Below are positions 28,057 to 37,479 of a stretch of DNA of 43,881 nucleotides, piece by piece (the stretch's first letter is position 1; each line of letters opens with the position of its first letter). The position numbers were made by a program, and so were the translations under genes. Location: the NCBI GenBank assembly GCA_021777495.1, contig JAJYDL010000003.1, positions 1-43,881 of the forward strand, written 5' to 3'. The notes under the pieces were generated by a model. It searched no databases and had not been told where the DNA came from. It saw only the letters and a program-made list of their open reading frames with translations. Source of the stretch: a bacterium (GTDB lineage Bacteria > Patescibacteriota > Minisyncoccia > UBA6257 > 2-01-FULL-56-20).

Positions 28057-28977
28057 ATGAAACGCTCCCCCTATCTCATTCTCGTCCCCGCCTTCATCCT
28101 TGCAGCCGCAGGCGGGTTTTTCCTTTCTGCGCCGCATGCGGAAGCCGCTTTCGGCATCTCGCCGCCGTTCATCAATGCATCCCATCTCGTTCCCGGCATC
28201 ACGTATTCGCAGACCCTCTATCTTGTCCGCGATGACGCTTCCTCGGGCCTTCCCGTTACGGAATCGCTTACAATTCCGCAAGCGGTCCAGGGATGGGTTT
28301 CTCTCGATCAGCCGGCTAATTTCACGATCCCGACCGATACGCGCCAATTCCCCGTTACGGTGACCATCAAGGTTCCTTCCGGAGCGGCGGACGGGACCTA
28401 TAACGGCAATCTTTCCTTTACGACGATGCCGAATCAGAATGGCGAGGTTTCGGTGGCTCTCGGCGTGAATGTTGCGCTGAATTTGACCGTAGGAAGCGAT
28501 ACCTTCGAACAGTATTCGGTTCCTCTCATCAATATCCTCGATATCGAGGAGGGATGGAATCCGAAGGTGTATGTGAAGTTCGACAACCAGGGGAACGTTC
28601 CCGAGGCGTTCGACGGCGCTACTTTCGAGCTCTATGACCAGTACGATTCGGTCCGGCTCGCGTATCTGCAGCTGCAGAGCGGTTTTCCTTCGACGCCCGC
28701 GTTCACGACCAAGGATTACACCGTGGAATTCCCGTCGGATTTCCATCTCGGCGTGGGAAGCTATTGGGGGAATGTCACGTTCTATAAGAACGGCAATCCC
28801 GTTGCAAGCCAGAAGATGGCGTTCCGCGTCCTTCCTGCGGGAACCCTTTCGGGATGGTGGGGGCTCGTATCCTATAAGATAGAGAGCAACATCTGGAGCA
28901 TTGTCGCGGCGATTGCGATCATCGTTGCCGCAATCCTTTTCATCGTCCGTCGCCGACATCGCGCCTATGGCGGCTAG
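28057..28977 (+). CDS. Membrane-anchored Ig-like surface protein ('GISPP' type)
   Basis: Signal peptide; FGISPPFINASHLVPGITYSQTLYLVRDD; beta-sandwich-like repeats; C-terminal TM plus RRRHR stop-transfer. Confidence 0.75.
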   Translation: MKRSPYLILVPAFILAAAGGFFLSAPHAEAAFGISPPFINASHLVPGITYSQTLYLVRDDASSGLPVTESLTIPQAVQGWVSLDQPANFTIPTDTRQFPVTVTIKVPSGAADGTYNGNLSFTTMPNQNGEVSVALGVNVALNLTVGSDTFEQYSVPLINILDIEEGWNPKVYVKFDNQGNVPEAFDGATFELYDQYDSVRLAYLQLQSGFPSTPAFTTKDYTVEFPSDFHLGVGSYWGNVTFYKNGNPVASQKMAFRVLPAGTLSGWWGLVSYKIESNIWSIVAAIAIIVAAILFIVRRRHRAYGG

Positions 28978-30172
28978 GATAGGAAAGGCCGCGGCGTCCA
29001 TCATTGCCGTATCCGCGATCGTATGGAGCGGCCTCTTCATGGCGGCCGTGGATTCCCATGCGGCATCCGTCGGCGCATCGGTCCGCATCGTGGTCTTTCC
29101 GAGCGCCCCGAGCAATCTGAGCGCCATTCCCGCGTCCCAGCAAAGCATCCTTCTTTCGTGGACGAACAATGCCGCAAACAATACGGGATTTGCGATAGAG
29201 CGTGAAGCGGGTTCCTCGGGCTTTTCGGAGATCGCCACGGTGGGCTCGAACATCGCCCAGTATGCCGACACCGGACTGATCCCGAATGTGCTTTACTCGT
29301 ATCGCGTCGCCGCATTCAATAATGATGGGTTTTCCCCTTACAGCAATATCGCCACCGCTACCATCGTGGCGGTCATTCCTCCTTCGGGTGGCGGAGGAGG
29401 GAATGCGACGGTAGGCGGCGGCGGGGGCGGGTATTTCCCCTCAGCGTCCCAGGCTCAGGCATCTTTTAGCGGGCTCGCATATCCCATGAGCGCGGTTTCG
29501 CTTCTTGAAAATGGCCAGATCATCGCGACGACGACCGCCGGCGCCGATGCGAAGTTTTCGTTCTCCATCGCGAACATCACTCCGGGCGCGAATGATTTTA
29601 CGGTGTCCGCCGTGGATCCGAACGGCATTCCTTCGCTTCCGCAGACCTACCGCATCTCCATGACCGCCGGCGCGGATACGATGGTGAGCGATATCGTATT
29701 CCCTCCCACCATCAATACCAACAGGACCGAAGTAAAGAAAGGCGATTTTGTGACGCTTTTCGGATACACCGCGCCCGCAAGCACGGTCACGATAACGGTG
29801 CATTCCGCATCCGCGCTTACGGTCGAAACCTCTTCGAATGCGGAAGGGGCATGGACCTATGCTCTCGATACGTCGGCGCTCGCATACGGGGACCATACGG
29901 CAGTCGCATCTTTCGCCATGGGCGCGGGTACGGCGATATCATCCGAACTCCTTGCGTTTTCGGTGGGGGACGCGAACGTCGCCGCACCGGCCGTCCATTC
30001 CGGGGCGCTCAGGGGGGATCTCAACCATGATGGAAGGGTGAACCTCATCGATTTTTCTATCATGGCGTACTGGTACGGAAGGCCGAACCCTCCCGCATAT
30101 GTCGATCTGAGCGGGGACGGAAAGGTCGATCTCACCGATTTCAGCATCCTCGCCTATTATTGGACCGGCTGA
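28967..30172 (+). CDS. Secreted Fn3 protein with C-terminal type I dockerin
   Basis: Signal peptide; Fn3 (PSAPSNLSAIPASQQSILLSWTNN...); two Ca-loop repeats GDLNHDGRVNLIDFSIMAYW and VDLSGDGKVDLTDFSILAYYW. Overlaps the previous CDS by 11 bp. Confidence 0.85.
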   Translation: MAARIGKAAASIIAVSAIVWSGLFMAAVDSHAASVGASVRIVVFPSAPSNLSAIPASQQSILLSWTNNAANNTGFAIEREAGSSGFSEIATVGSNIAQYADTGLIPNVLYSYRVAAFNNDGFSPYSNIATATIVAVIPPSGGGGGNATVGGGGGGYFPSASQAQASFSGLAYPMSAVSLLENGQIIATTTAGADAKFSFSIANITPGANDFTVSAVDPNGIPSLPQTYRISMTAGADTMVSDIVFPPTINTNRTEVKKGDFVTLFGYTAPASTVTITVHSASALTVETSSNAEGAWTYALDTSALAYGDHTAVASFAMGAGTAISSELLAFSVGDANVAAPAVHSGALRGDLNHDGRVNLIDFSIMAYWYGRPNPPAYVDLSGDGKVDLTDFSILAYYWTG

Positions 30173-30200
30173 CCTGCCCCGCACAACACACGCCATTCCC

Positions 30201-31061
30201 ATGAATCTCCATTGTTTCCGCCGATATTTCCTTGCCATGCTCGCGTGCGTCGCCGGATGTTTTTTTGCGGCGATGCCCGTGCGTGCCGCGGTGATCACCG
30301 TATCCTCCGGGACGATCAGCATAGATACCCAGGGACAATCGGTGAACGCGATCGAGCTCCATCTTTCCTTCGATCCCGGGAAGGTTGCCGTCACGGGCGT
30401 ATACGACGGAGGGTCCATCATCGATTTCTGGGTGGAACCGCCGTCCGTTTCGAATGCATCCCATACCATCGATCTCGCCGGCATCATTCCCGGAGGGCTT
30501 ACGACATCCGACGGAAGGATCGCATCGTTCACCGCGGTCCCCGCGGGACCAGGCGGTATTCCGGCGAGCTTCGGTACGGTTTCCGCAAAGGTGCTCCTCA
30601 ATGACGGAAAAGGGACTCCCGCGACGGTCGCCGTCGTGAGCACCCCTTTCGTTCCCGGCACGCAGACCTCTTCGCCCCCCGTTCCGGATATCACCCCACC
30701 CGATCCTTTCGTGCCCCAGATCGGGCGCGATCCGGCTGTTTTCGGTGGAGCATGGTTCGTCGCGTTTTCGACGACCGATCCCCAATCGGGCATCAATCAT
30801 TATGAGATCATGGAGGGATCGGATACGGTCTGGCATGCCGCCGTATCGCCGTACCGGCTTTCGGATCAAAGCCTTTCGAGCAATATCTATATCCGCGCGG
30901 TGGACAATGCCGGAAACTTCCGCATCGTCGAACTGCCCGCCGCCCATCCGCGCACGGGCGCTCCGGCGGCGGATCGGATCGCCGTATTTATCGCCGCATG
31001 CGCTATACTATGGATAGGTATATTCGCGATCGTATGGATGTGGACACGAAGACGGCACTAA
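30201..31061 (+). CDS. Membrane-anchored cohesin-like domain protein
   Basis: Signal peptide; AIELHLSFDPGKVAVTGVYDGGSIIDFW...LNDGKGTPA cohesin-like pattern; C-terminal TM and RRRH tail. Confidence 0.75.
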   Translation: MNLHCFRRYFLAMLACVAGCFFAAMPVRAAVITVSSGTISIDTQGQSVNAIELHLSFDPGKVAVTGVYDGGSIIDFWVEPPSVSNASHTIDLAGIIPGGLTTSDGRIASFTAVPAGPGGIPASFGTVSAKVLLNDGKGTPATVAVVSTPFVPGTQTSSPPVPDITPPDPFVPQIGRDPAVFGGAWFVAFSTTDPQSGINHYEIMEGSDTVWHAAVSPYRLSDQSLSSNIYIRAVDNAGNFRIVELPAAHPRTGAPAADRIAVFIAACAILWIGIFAIVWMWTRRRH

Positions 31062-32503
31062 CGGTACGGGGTATCGCGGTCCTTGCGGGAGCGTTCGCTG
31101 TGGCGGCGCTCTTTTCCATGCCCCGGCACGCCGCTGCGGCAACCCTCGATCTCACTCCCGCTTCGGGGACCTATTCGGCGGGGCAGTTGTTCGATGTGAG
31201 CGTCGATGTGTCATCTTCCGATGCCGCGGTGAACGCGGCCCAGGCGACGATCTCTTTTCCTCCCGGTACCCTGAACGTCGAAGGGGTTTCGGAGGATGGT
31301 TCGATCGCGAATCTGTGGGTGCAGCAGCCCTCCTATTCGAATACCGCGGGGACCGTTTCCTTCGCCGCGGTGACGGTGAATCCCGGGTTCACCGGCCCGG
31401 CGGGACATCTCATCACGATCACGTTCCGTGCGGAGGCTCCCGGCAATGCGGAAATAGCGTTCGTGTCCGGCGCCGCGCTCGCGAACGACGGCAAGGGAAC
31501 GAATATCCTCACGGGCATGAACGACGCGCAGGCGACGATCGCGCCGGCGGGCGGATCTTCCGCGTCATCCGGCCCCGCGCCCGCGGGCGCGGGGCGTCCT
31601 CCCCTCATCGTATCGGTTCCCGCGGTGAACGACCGGGACTGGTACAATCTCGATTCGATAACCTTTTCATGGACGCTTCCTCCGGGAACGACCGGCGTGA
31701 ACTATGCCATATCGAACGATCCCGGATATCAGCTTTTGGAGCGGCCCCAAGCCCCCGTTTCAAGCGCGACCTATAATCTTAGTACGTTCGCGGACGGCGT
31801 CTGGTATTTCTATGCGAGCGTGGATCGCGGCGGATCGTGGTCGCCCGTCGCGGAACGCATCCTCCGTCTCGACCGTACGCCGCCCGAGCCGTTCGTTATC
31901 GTGCAGCAGAACGCGGGTCCCTCCGCTGCGGCGTCCCGGCCCGTGTTCCAGTGGGTGGCCACCGACAATATGTCCGGAATCGCGTACTATCGGGCGAAGA
32001 TAGGCAGCGGCGACTGGTTCGATCCCGCGTCGATCGAACAGGACGGACTGTACGTACTGCCTCCGCAATCGACGGCGCTTTCCCGGACGCTTACGGTGCG
32101 GGCGTACGACAATGCCGGCAATTACCGCGAGGAACAGGCCGTATTCTCCGTGCTTCCCTCCGGATGTGCGGGGAATGCGGCGTGGTGTTCGGTCGTCATC
32201 TTTTCGGAATGGAACTGGTGGTGGATGGCGCTCATCCTCCTCGCGCTCTATCTCGCCGTGCGTCGCATCACGGTCCTCAAAAGGAATATGAAAAAGGAGC
32301 TCGTGCGTTTCGGCAGCGCGCTCGAACGCGATCTTCGGAGCATGGAGGCGGATAGCGGCAAGGACGTCCGCGTTCCGGGAGCGGGGACGGAGAGGTCCGG
32401 AACCCCTGCATCCGTCGGGCGCGAGGAAGGAAATATGCAAAAGGCCGCGGACACGGTCCGCGACAGGGTGCGCGAAGAGCTGGATGCGATCGACCGGCTA
32501 TAG
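31034..32503 (+). CDS. Membrane-anchored cohesin-like domain protein with cytoplasmic tail
   Basis: Signal peptide; LDLTPASGTYSAGQLFDVSVDVSSSDAAVNAAQATISFPPGTLNVEGV...LANDGKGTNIL cohesin-like; TM WWWMALILLALYLAV; approximately 90-aa charged tail. Overlaps the preceding gene. Confidence 0.78.
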   Translation: MDVDTKTALTVRGIAVLAGAFAVAALFSMPRHAAAATLDLTPASGTYSAGQLFDVSVDVSSSDAAVNAAQATISFPPGTLNVEGVSEDGSIANLWVQQPSYSNTAGTVSFAAVTVNPGFTGPAGHLITITFRAEAPGNAEIAFVSGAALANDGKGTNILTGMNDAQATIAPAGGSSASSGPAPAGAGRPPLIVSVPAVNDRDWYNLDSITFSWTLPPGTTGVNYAISNDPGYQLLERPQAPVSSATYNLSTFADGVWYFYASVDRGGSWSPVAERILRLDRTPPEPFVIVQQNAGPSAAASRPVFQWVATDNMSGIAYYRAKIGSGDWFDPASIEQDGLYVLPPQSTALSRTLTVRAYDNAGNYREEQAVFSVLPSGCAGNAAWCSVVIFSEWNWWWMALILLALYLAVRRITVLKRNMKKELVRFGSALERDLRSMEADSGKDVRVPGAGTERSGTPASVGREEGNMQKAADTVRDRVREELDAIDRL

Positions 32504-33340
32504 GTCCCGCGGCCGCTCTCCCTCTCTTTGGACCTTCGTAAGGCGAAGCGCACCGCGTCCGTCGCGTTCCGCGGCAAGGAGCTTCGTCCGTGCGCCATCC
32601 TTCATCGTCCAGCATCCCGGTTCGGGCGAGAATGCGTTGATCATATGGAGGATGCGGGAGGCCCCTTCGCCCCCGTGCGCAACGGCGGCATCGAGGTCCG
32701 CCGCATCGACGAATGCATCGGCGGAGGCGAACTTTTTCGTGAATGTGGCGGCTGCGTGGTCCTGGGGATGCGCGTCCGCGGTCCCGCCCATGAACGCGGG
32801 GAGCGTTTCCGCAAGGAGACCGCCGCAGAGCGTTGCGAGCCTCTCTTCGAGGCCGGTATACGTCTCCGTATCGGGATCAAAGGGCAGGGATCGCTCCGCA
32901 AGGACGGGGCCGTGGTCCATCTTGGCATCCATGAGGTAGATCGTGCCGCCGGTTTTGTGTTCGCCCGCGAGGATTGCCGATTGTATGGGCGATGCGCCGC
33001 GATATTTCGGAAGGAGCGACGGATGGACCCCGAGCGTGCCGAGACGGGGGATATCGATCACCGCTTGCGGGATTATTTTCGCGTATGCGGCAACGGCGAA
33101 CGCGTCCGGCGCGAGCGCGCGGAGCGATGCGGCGAACGCGTCATCGAGCGATTCCGGCTGCAGTACCGCGATGCCGTGCTCGCGGGCGAGCGCTTTTACG
33201 GGGGGCTCGGTGAGGATCTTTTTGCGTCCCGCGGGACGGTCGGGATTGCAGACCACCGCGGCGGGCGGCATTCCCGCGTCGATCATCTTTTCAAGGACGA
33301 TCGACGCGAACCGGGGCGTGCCGAAAAATACGTAGGTCAT
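32498..33340 (-). CDS. fmt: Methionyl-tRNA formyltransferase
   Basis: VFFGTPRFA, GVHPSLLPKYRGASPIQSAIL, GGTIYLMDAKMDHGPVL. Confidence 0.95.
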   Translation of the reverse strand: MTYVFFGTPRFASIVLEKMIDAGMPPAAVVCNPDRPAGRKKILTEPPVKALAREHGIAVLQPESLDDAFAASLRALAPDAFAVAAYAKIIPQAVIDIPRLGTLGVHPSLLPKYRGASPIQSAILAGEHKTGGTIYLMDAKMDHGPVLAERSLPFDPDTETYTGLEERLATLCGGLLAETLPAFMGGTADAHPQDHAAATFTKKFASADAFVDAADLDAAVAHGGEGASRILHMINAFSPEPGCWTMKDGARTKLLAAERDGRGALRLTKVQREGERPRDL

Positions 33341-33362
33341 CGTGCCGTCGTCGCGCTGTTTT

Positions 33363-33875
33363 TCATGACGTTTCCTCGTTGTGCACCTTCTTCGCGCGGT
33401 CGATGAACACCTTTCCGTCCAGATGGTCGCATTCGTGCTGGAACACGCGCGCGAGGAGTCCCCATGCCTTGATCTTCAGCGGCTTGCCGTTCTTGTCCTC
33501 GCCCCTCAGCGTGAGCTGCTGCGCCCTTGCGACGTCGCCGAACTTTCCCGGAATGCTCAGGCATCCTTCTTCGGAGGTCTCGGTCTCGGCGCTCACTTTT
33601 TCAAGCTCGGGGTTGAATACCGCATAGAATTTGAGGCCGCCGTGCGCATCGGGAACCTCCGCCACGAACATCCTGAAGTCGAGCCCGATCTGGTTCGCGG
33701 AAAGGCCTATGCCGTTCGCTTCGCGCATGATGCGCCGCATGCGGGCGACGAGCTCCCGTATTTCCTTCGGGGTGAACGCGGAAAAATCGAACGCCTTCGT
33801 CCGCGTGCGGAGGATCTTTTCTCCTTTCGGATCGGAAAGGAGGACCATTTCGGGGGGGGTGTGCGCGGCGCTCAT
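33363..33875 (-). CDS. def: Peptide deformylase
   Basis: NGIGLSANQIG, EEGCLSIPG, FQHECDHLDGKVFIDR. Confidence 0.95.
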   Translation of the reverse strand: MSAAHTPPEMVLLSDPKGEKILRTRTKAFDFSAFTPKEIRELVARMRRIMREANGIGLSANQIGLDFRMFVAEVPDAHGGLKFYAVFNPELEKVSAETETSEEGCLSIPGKFGDVARAQQLTLRGEDKNGKPLKIKAWGLLARVFQHECDHLDGKVFIDRAKKVHNEETS

Positions 33876-33889
33876 TGGGATATTAAAGC

Positions 33890-34237
33890 TTATTTGCCCG
33901 TTCTTTGTCCATTGCGCCTCCTTGTTTCCTTCTTTTCGTTCTTTTCCGCTTCGCCGATGCGGGCGGCCGATTCCTGTTTGAGGATCGCCATGAAATACGC
34001 GCCTTTATTCTTCACTTCATCGCGCGTGGCGACGTCCTTTGCGAGCGCGAGCATCCGGTCCGCGCCGCCTTCTTTGGCAAGCTTGATATAGAGCGCTTTG
34101 TGCCGTTCGTCGCGGAGGATTTCGGATATCTCAAGGCCGATGAGCTGGTATTTCCGGTATACGTGGGATTCCTTTCCCCGCCGCGCGAGCTCGTCCATAT
34201 ACGCCTCCCTGAGGCTTTTCCCCGTTTTTTTCGGCAT
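33890..34237 (-). CDS. Hypothetical 116-aa basic protein
   Basis: MPKKTGKSLREAYMDELARRGKESHVYRKYQLIGLEISEILRDERHKALYIKLAKE...; ATG 34237 lies 8 nt after TACAAT and follows GGAAG. Confidence 0.65.
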   Translation of the reverse strand: MPKKTGKSLREAYMDELARRGKESHVYRKYQLIGLEISEILRDERHKALYIKLAKEGGADRMLALAKDVATRDEVKNKGAYFMAILKQESAARIGEAEKNEKKETRRRNGQRTGK

Positions 34238-34315
34238 TAGCTTCCATTGTAGCGCAAAACGATGAATATCCCATAAAAGGTGGAAAACGGATGTTTCTTG
34301 CGCTATGATACGCAT

Positions 34316-35596
34316 ATGCTCGACATAAAGTTCATCCGCGAACACGCGGCGGAGGTGAAGGATGCGGCGGTGAAGAAGAATATGGACCCCGGCGTCATCG
34401 ACGAGCTTCTTGCGGTGGACGAGGAGCGCAGGGCGCTCATGGTTGCCGCCGAGGCCACTCGCGCGGAGCAGAAGAAGGCGAAGGATCGTGAGACGGGCGC
34501 GGCGCTCAAGGAGAAGTTCAGGGAACAGGAGGAAAAACTGAAGCCCGTCGAACAGAAATTCGGGGAGCTCATGGCGCGCGTGCCGAACGTCATTTCTCCC
34601 GATACGCCGGTAGGGAAGAGCGATGCGGACAATAAAGACATCTTCCATTGGGGCGAACCGCGGACGTTCGATTTCACCCCGAAGACCCACGTGGAGCTCG
34701 CGACGTCCCTCGATATCCTCGACTTCGACCGCGGCACGAAGGTGGGCGGCTTCCGCGGCTATTACGTCAAGAACGACGGCGTGCTTCTTCAGATGGGAAT
34801 CATGATGTATGCGCTCAACAAGCTCATGGGGAAAGGGTTCGCGCCCATGATCCCGCCGACCCTCGTCAAGGGATTCCCGCTCTTCGGATCGGGATATTTC
34901 AAAGGGACTTCCTATGATCCGGAGGTCGATGAGATCTATCAGGTGGCCACGTCCGACAAGGAGGCGACCGGAGAGAAGAGCAAGGATCAGAAGTTCCTCG
35001 TGGGAACGGCGGAGCCTTCGCTCCTCGCGTATTATGCCGACGAGACGGTGCCGGCCGGGGATTTGCCGCTCAAACTATGCGGTTACAGCCAATGCTATCG
35101 GAGCGAGATCGGGAGTTACAGCAAGGATGTGAAAGGTCTCTACCGCGTGCACGAATTCATGAAAGTGGAACAGGTGGTGCTCGCGCCGGCGGACATCGAG
35201 GCCGCGAACAAGCTTCAGGACGAGATGACCGGCATTTCCGGCGAAATGCACGAGGAGCTCGGTCTTCCGTACCGCCGCCTCGCGATCTGTTCCGGTGACA
35301 TGAGCGCCGGAAAATATCGCGCGTTCGACATCGAAGCGTGGCTTCCCGGCATGAAGCGCTGGGCCGAGACCGGATCGGCGAGCAACTTCACCGATTGGCA
35401 GTCGCGGCGGCTGAACGTCAAATATGCCGATCCGAAAACGGGCGAGCGGAAGTTCGTGTACATGCTCAACAACACCGCGCTGCCTTCGCCCCGCATCTTC
35501 ATTGCGATCCTCGAAAACTATCAGACGAAGGACGGGAAGGTGGAAGTGCCGGAAGTGCTTCAAAAATACGTCGGCAAAAAGGTCATCGGAGAATAA
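34316..35596 (+). CDS. serS: Seryl-tRNA synthetase
   Basis: MLDIKFIREHAAEVKDAAVKKN, class II motifs (YRSEIGSYSKDVKGLYRVHEFMKVEQ), SNFTDWQSRRLNVKYAD. Confidence 0.96.
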   Translation: MLDIKFIREHAAEVKDAAVKKNMDPGVIDELLAVDEERRALMVAAEATRAEQKKAKDRETGAALKEKFREQEEKLKPVEQKFGELMARVPNVISPDTPVGKSDADNKDIFHWGEPRTFDFTPKTHVELATSLDILDFDRGTKVGGFRGYYVKNDGVLLQMGIMMYALNKLMGKGFAPMIPPTLVKGFPLFGSGYFKGTSYDPEVDEIYQVATSDKEATGEKSKDQKFLVGTAEPSLLAYYADETVPAGDLPLKLCGYSQCYRSEIGSYSKDVKGLYRVHEFMKVEQVVLAPADIEAANKLQDEMTGISGEMHEELGLPYRRLAICSGDMSAGKYRAFDIEAWLPGMKRWAETGSASNFTDWQSRRLNVKYADPKTGERKFVYMLNNTALPSPRIFIAILENYQTKDGKVEVPEVLQKYVGKKVIGE

Positions 35597-35610
35597 TAAT
35601 TTCATACGCC

Positions 35611-36447
35611 ATGCATTTTCTGAACGGGAAGCTCGTGGAAGAAAAGGACCTCGTGGTGCCGGTCCGCGATCTCGGCTTCATGCGGGGTTTTGCGGTATTC
35701 GACTTTCTCATTACCTACGGCGGACAGCGGCCGTTCCATCTCGACCGCCATCTGGAACGGTTGTTCCGCTCGGCGGAGCTCATCGGGCTTGCGGTGCCGT
35801 GGGATAAGGCGCAGGTGCGCGCGTGGGTCATGCAGGCGCTCGCGGCGAATGCGGACGGGGAGGAGAAGGCGATCAAGATCGTCGTGTCGGGAGGACCGTC
35901 GCACACGCTCGTACCCGCGGCGGCGCCGACGATCGCGGTCATCATCGATCCGCGGACGGAGCACCAGTTCCCGGATTCTTCCTATACGGACGGCGTTGCC
36001 GTCATTACGGACAAGTTCCGCCGTTACGTTCCCGAAGCGAAGTCCAACAACTACATCGAAGGAGTGAAGGAGGCGCAGATTGCGGCGCGCGAGGGCGCCG
36101 TCGAGACGATCTATTACGACGACGCGCAGGTCTATGAAGGCTCCACGTCCAACGTGTTCGCGGTCGTGGGCGGCGCGCTTGTCACGCCGAAATCCGATAT
36201 TCTCGGCGGCGTGACGCGGGGCGTGCTTCTCGAGATCCTTCCGTCCGCCGGCGTCCCGGTGGAAGCGCGTGACATCACGATCGCGGATCTCCGGGCCGCG
36301 CAGGAGATATTTCTTGCCGCAAGCAACAAAGAGGTGATGCCTGTCACGCGCATGGACGGCGTCCCGGTGGGGGGCGGCGCGCCGGGCCCGGTGACGAAGG
36401 AGGTGATGAGGATCTTCCGCGAATTCACCCGTTCGGGAAACTGGTAG
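35611..36447 (+). CDS. Class IV PLP aminotransferase (branched-chain / D-amino-acid type)
   Basis: VPVRDLGFMRGFAVFDFLITYGG, KSNNYIEGVKEAQIAAREGAVETIYYD, EGSTSNVFAVVGGALVTP, GVTRGVLLEI. Confidence 0.88.
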   Translation: MHFLNGKLVEEKDLVVPVRDLGFMRGFAVFDFLITYGGQRPFHLDRHLERLFRSAELIGLAVPWDKAQVRAWVMQALAANADGEEKAIKIVVSGGPSHTLVPAAAPTIAVIIDPRTEHQFPDSSYTDGVAVITDKFRRYVPEAKSNNYIEGVKEAQIAAREGAVETIYYDDAQVYEGSTSNVFAVVGGALVTPKSDILGGVTRGVLLEILPSAGVPVEARDITIADLRAAQEIFLAASNKEVMPVTRMDGVPVGGGAPGPVTKEVMRIFREFTRSGNW

Positions 36448-36497
36448 GGGACTCGGCGGATTGGTAGAAGGGCGTGGGGGCGTAGTAGAATAGAATG

Positions 36498-37388
36498 ATG
36501 CAGATCGCCCCGTACGTTTCCGAGCGCCGCATGAGGCGCCAAAAGATACGGCGTTATATGTTCGGCGTGCTTGCGGTCTTCGCGCTCTATTTCGCGTTTC
36601 TCGGCGCGGTCCTTTTCCTGGTGCGCGGCCCGCTCTTTCGCGTGAATAACGTGGTCGTGACGGGAGCCCCGGGTATTGCGAATGCGGATGTCATCGCGCT
36701 CGTCGAAGCGGATCCGTCGGGGCATTTCGCCACCGGGTGGACGGGTGCCGTCCTCGGGTGGAGGAACATGCTCGCATGGCCCGGCGCAGTGCCTTCCTCG
36801 ACCCTCCTCCTCGCCCCGGAGCTTTCCGGCATCGGTATTTCGAAGGATTATTTTTCCCATACCGTGACGATCGCCGTTTCCGAGCGCCAGCCGTTCGGAA
36901 TATGGTGCTTCATGCCGAAAGGCGCCGCGCCCCTTGCCGCGCCGGCATCCGCATCCTCCTCGTCCTCATCACCGTCCGCGATGCCCGCTGCGGCCGCACA
37001 GGGGCAATGCTATTGGTTCGACGATGCGGGCGTGCTCTTCGAGAAAGCGATGAGCACGCAGGGAAACATCATTTTCGTGGTGAACGATTATTCCCAATCC
37101 GACCGGGGACTCGGTAATACCGTCCTCCCCGTCGATTTCAATACGAACCTCATTTCCGTCATGAACGTGCTCCGTGCCGCCGGGCTCGGCGTGAGGGAGA
37201 TGGATCTGAGAGACCTTTCCCTCGAAGAGGTGGATGCCCAGACGACCGCGGGGCCCGTGATCGAGTTCAGGGTTCGTGTCCCCGCGGACGATTATCTTCC
37301 CGTACTGAAGCAGCTCGCCGCGCAGAGCGGGTTCGATAAACTGCAGTACATCGATTGCCGCACCCAGGACCGGGTATTCTATAAATAA
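36498..37388 (+). CDS. FtsQ/DivIB-like membrane protein (POTRA-type)
   Basis: Single N-terminal TM; FRVNNVVVTGAPGIANADVIALV POTRA-like; VTIAVSERQPFGIWC...CYWFDDAGVLFEKA; LQYIDCRTQDRVFYK C-terminus. Alternative ATG at 36495. Confidence 0.7.
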   Translation: MQIAPYVSERRMRRQKIRRYMFGVLAVFALYFAFLGAVLFLVRGPLFRVNNVVVTGAPGIANADVIALVEADPSGHFATGWTGAVLGWRNMLAWPGAVPSSTLLLAPELSGIGISKDYFSHTVTIAVSERQPFGIWCFMPKGAAPLAAPASASSSSSSPSAMPAAAAQGQCYWFDDAGVLFEKAMSTQGNIIFVVNDYSQSDRGLGNTVLPVDFNTNLISVMNVLRAAGLGVREMDLRDLSLEEVDAQTTAGPVIEFRVRVPADDYLPVLKQLAAQSGFDKLQYIDCRTQDRVFYK

Positions 37389-37479
37389 CGCGAAATAACG
37401 CGCCGCGAAGAAGGGCGGGTTGATCTTGCGCCGCGGAAGATATCCGGGTTCGGTCGCCGCGGGTTCCCGGAGGAATGCG

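Noticed and set aside
22055-32503. Cellulosome for polysaccharide degradation
   Set aside because: Cohesin/dockerin domains are present, but no glycoside hydrolase or carbohydrate-binding module was recognised.
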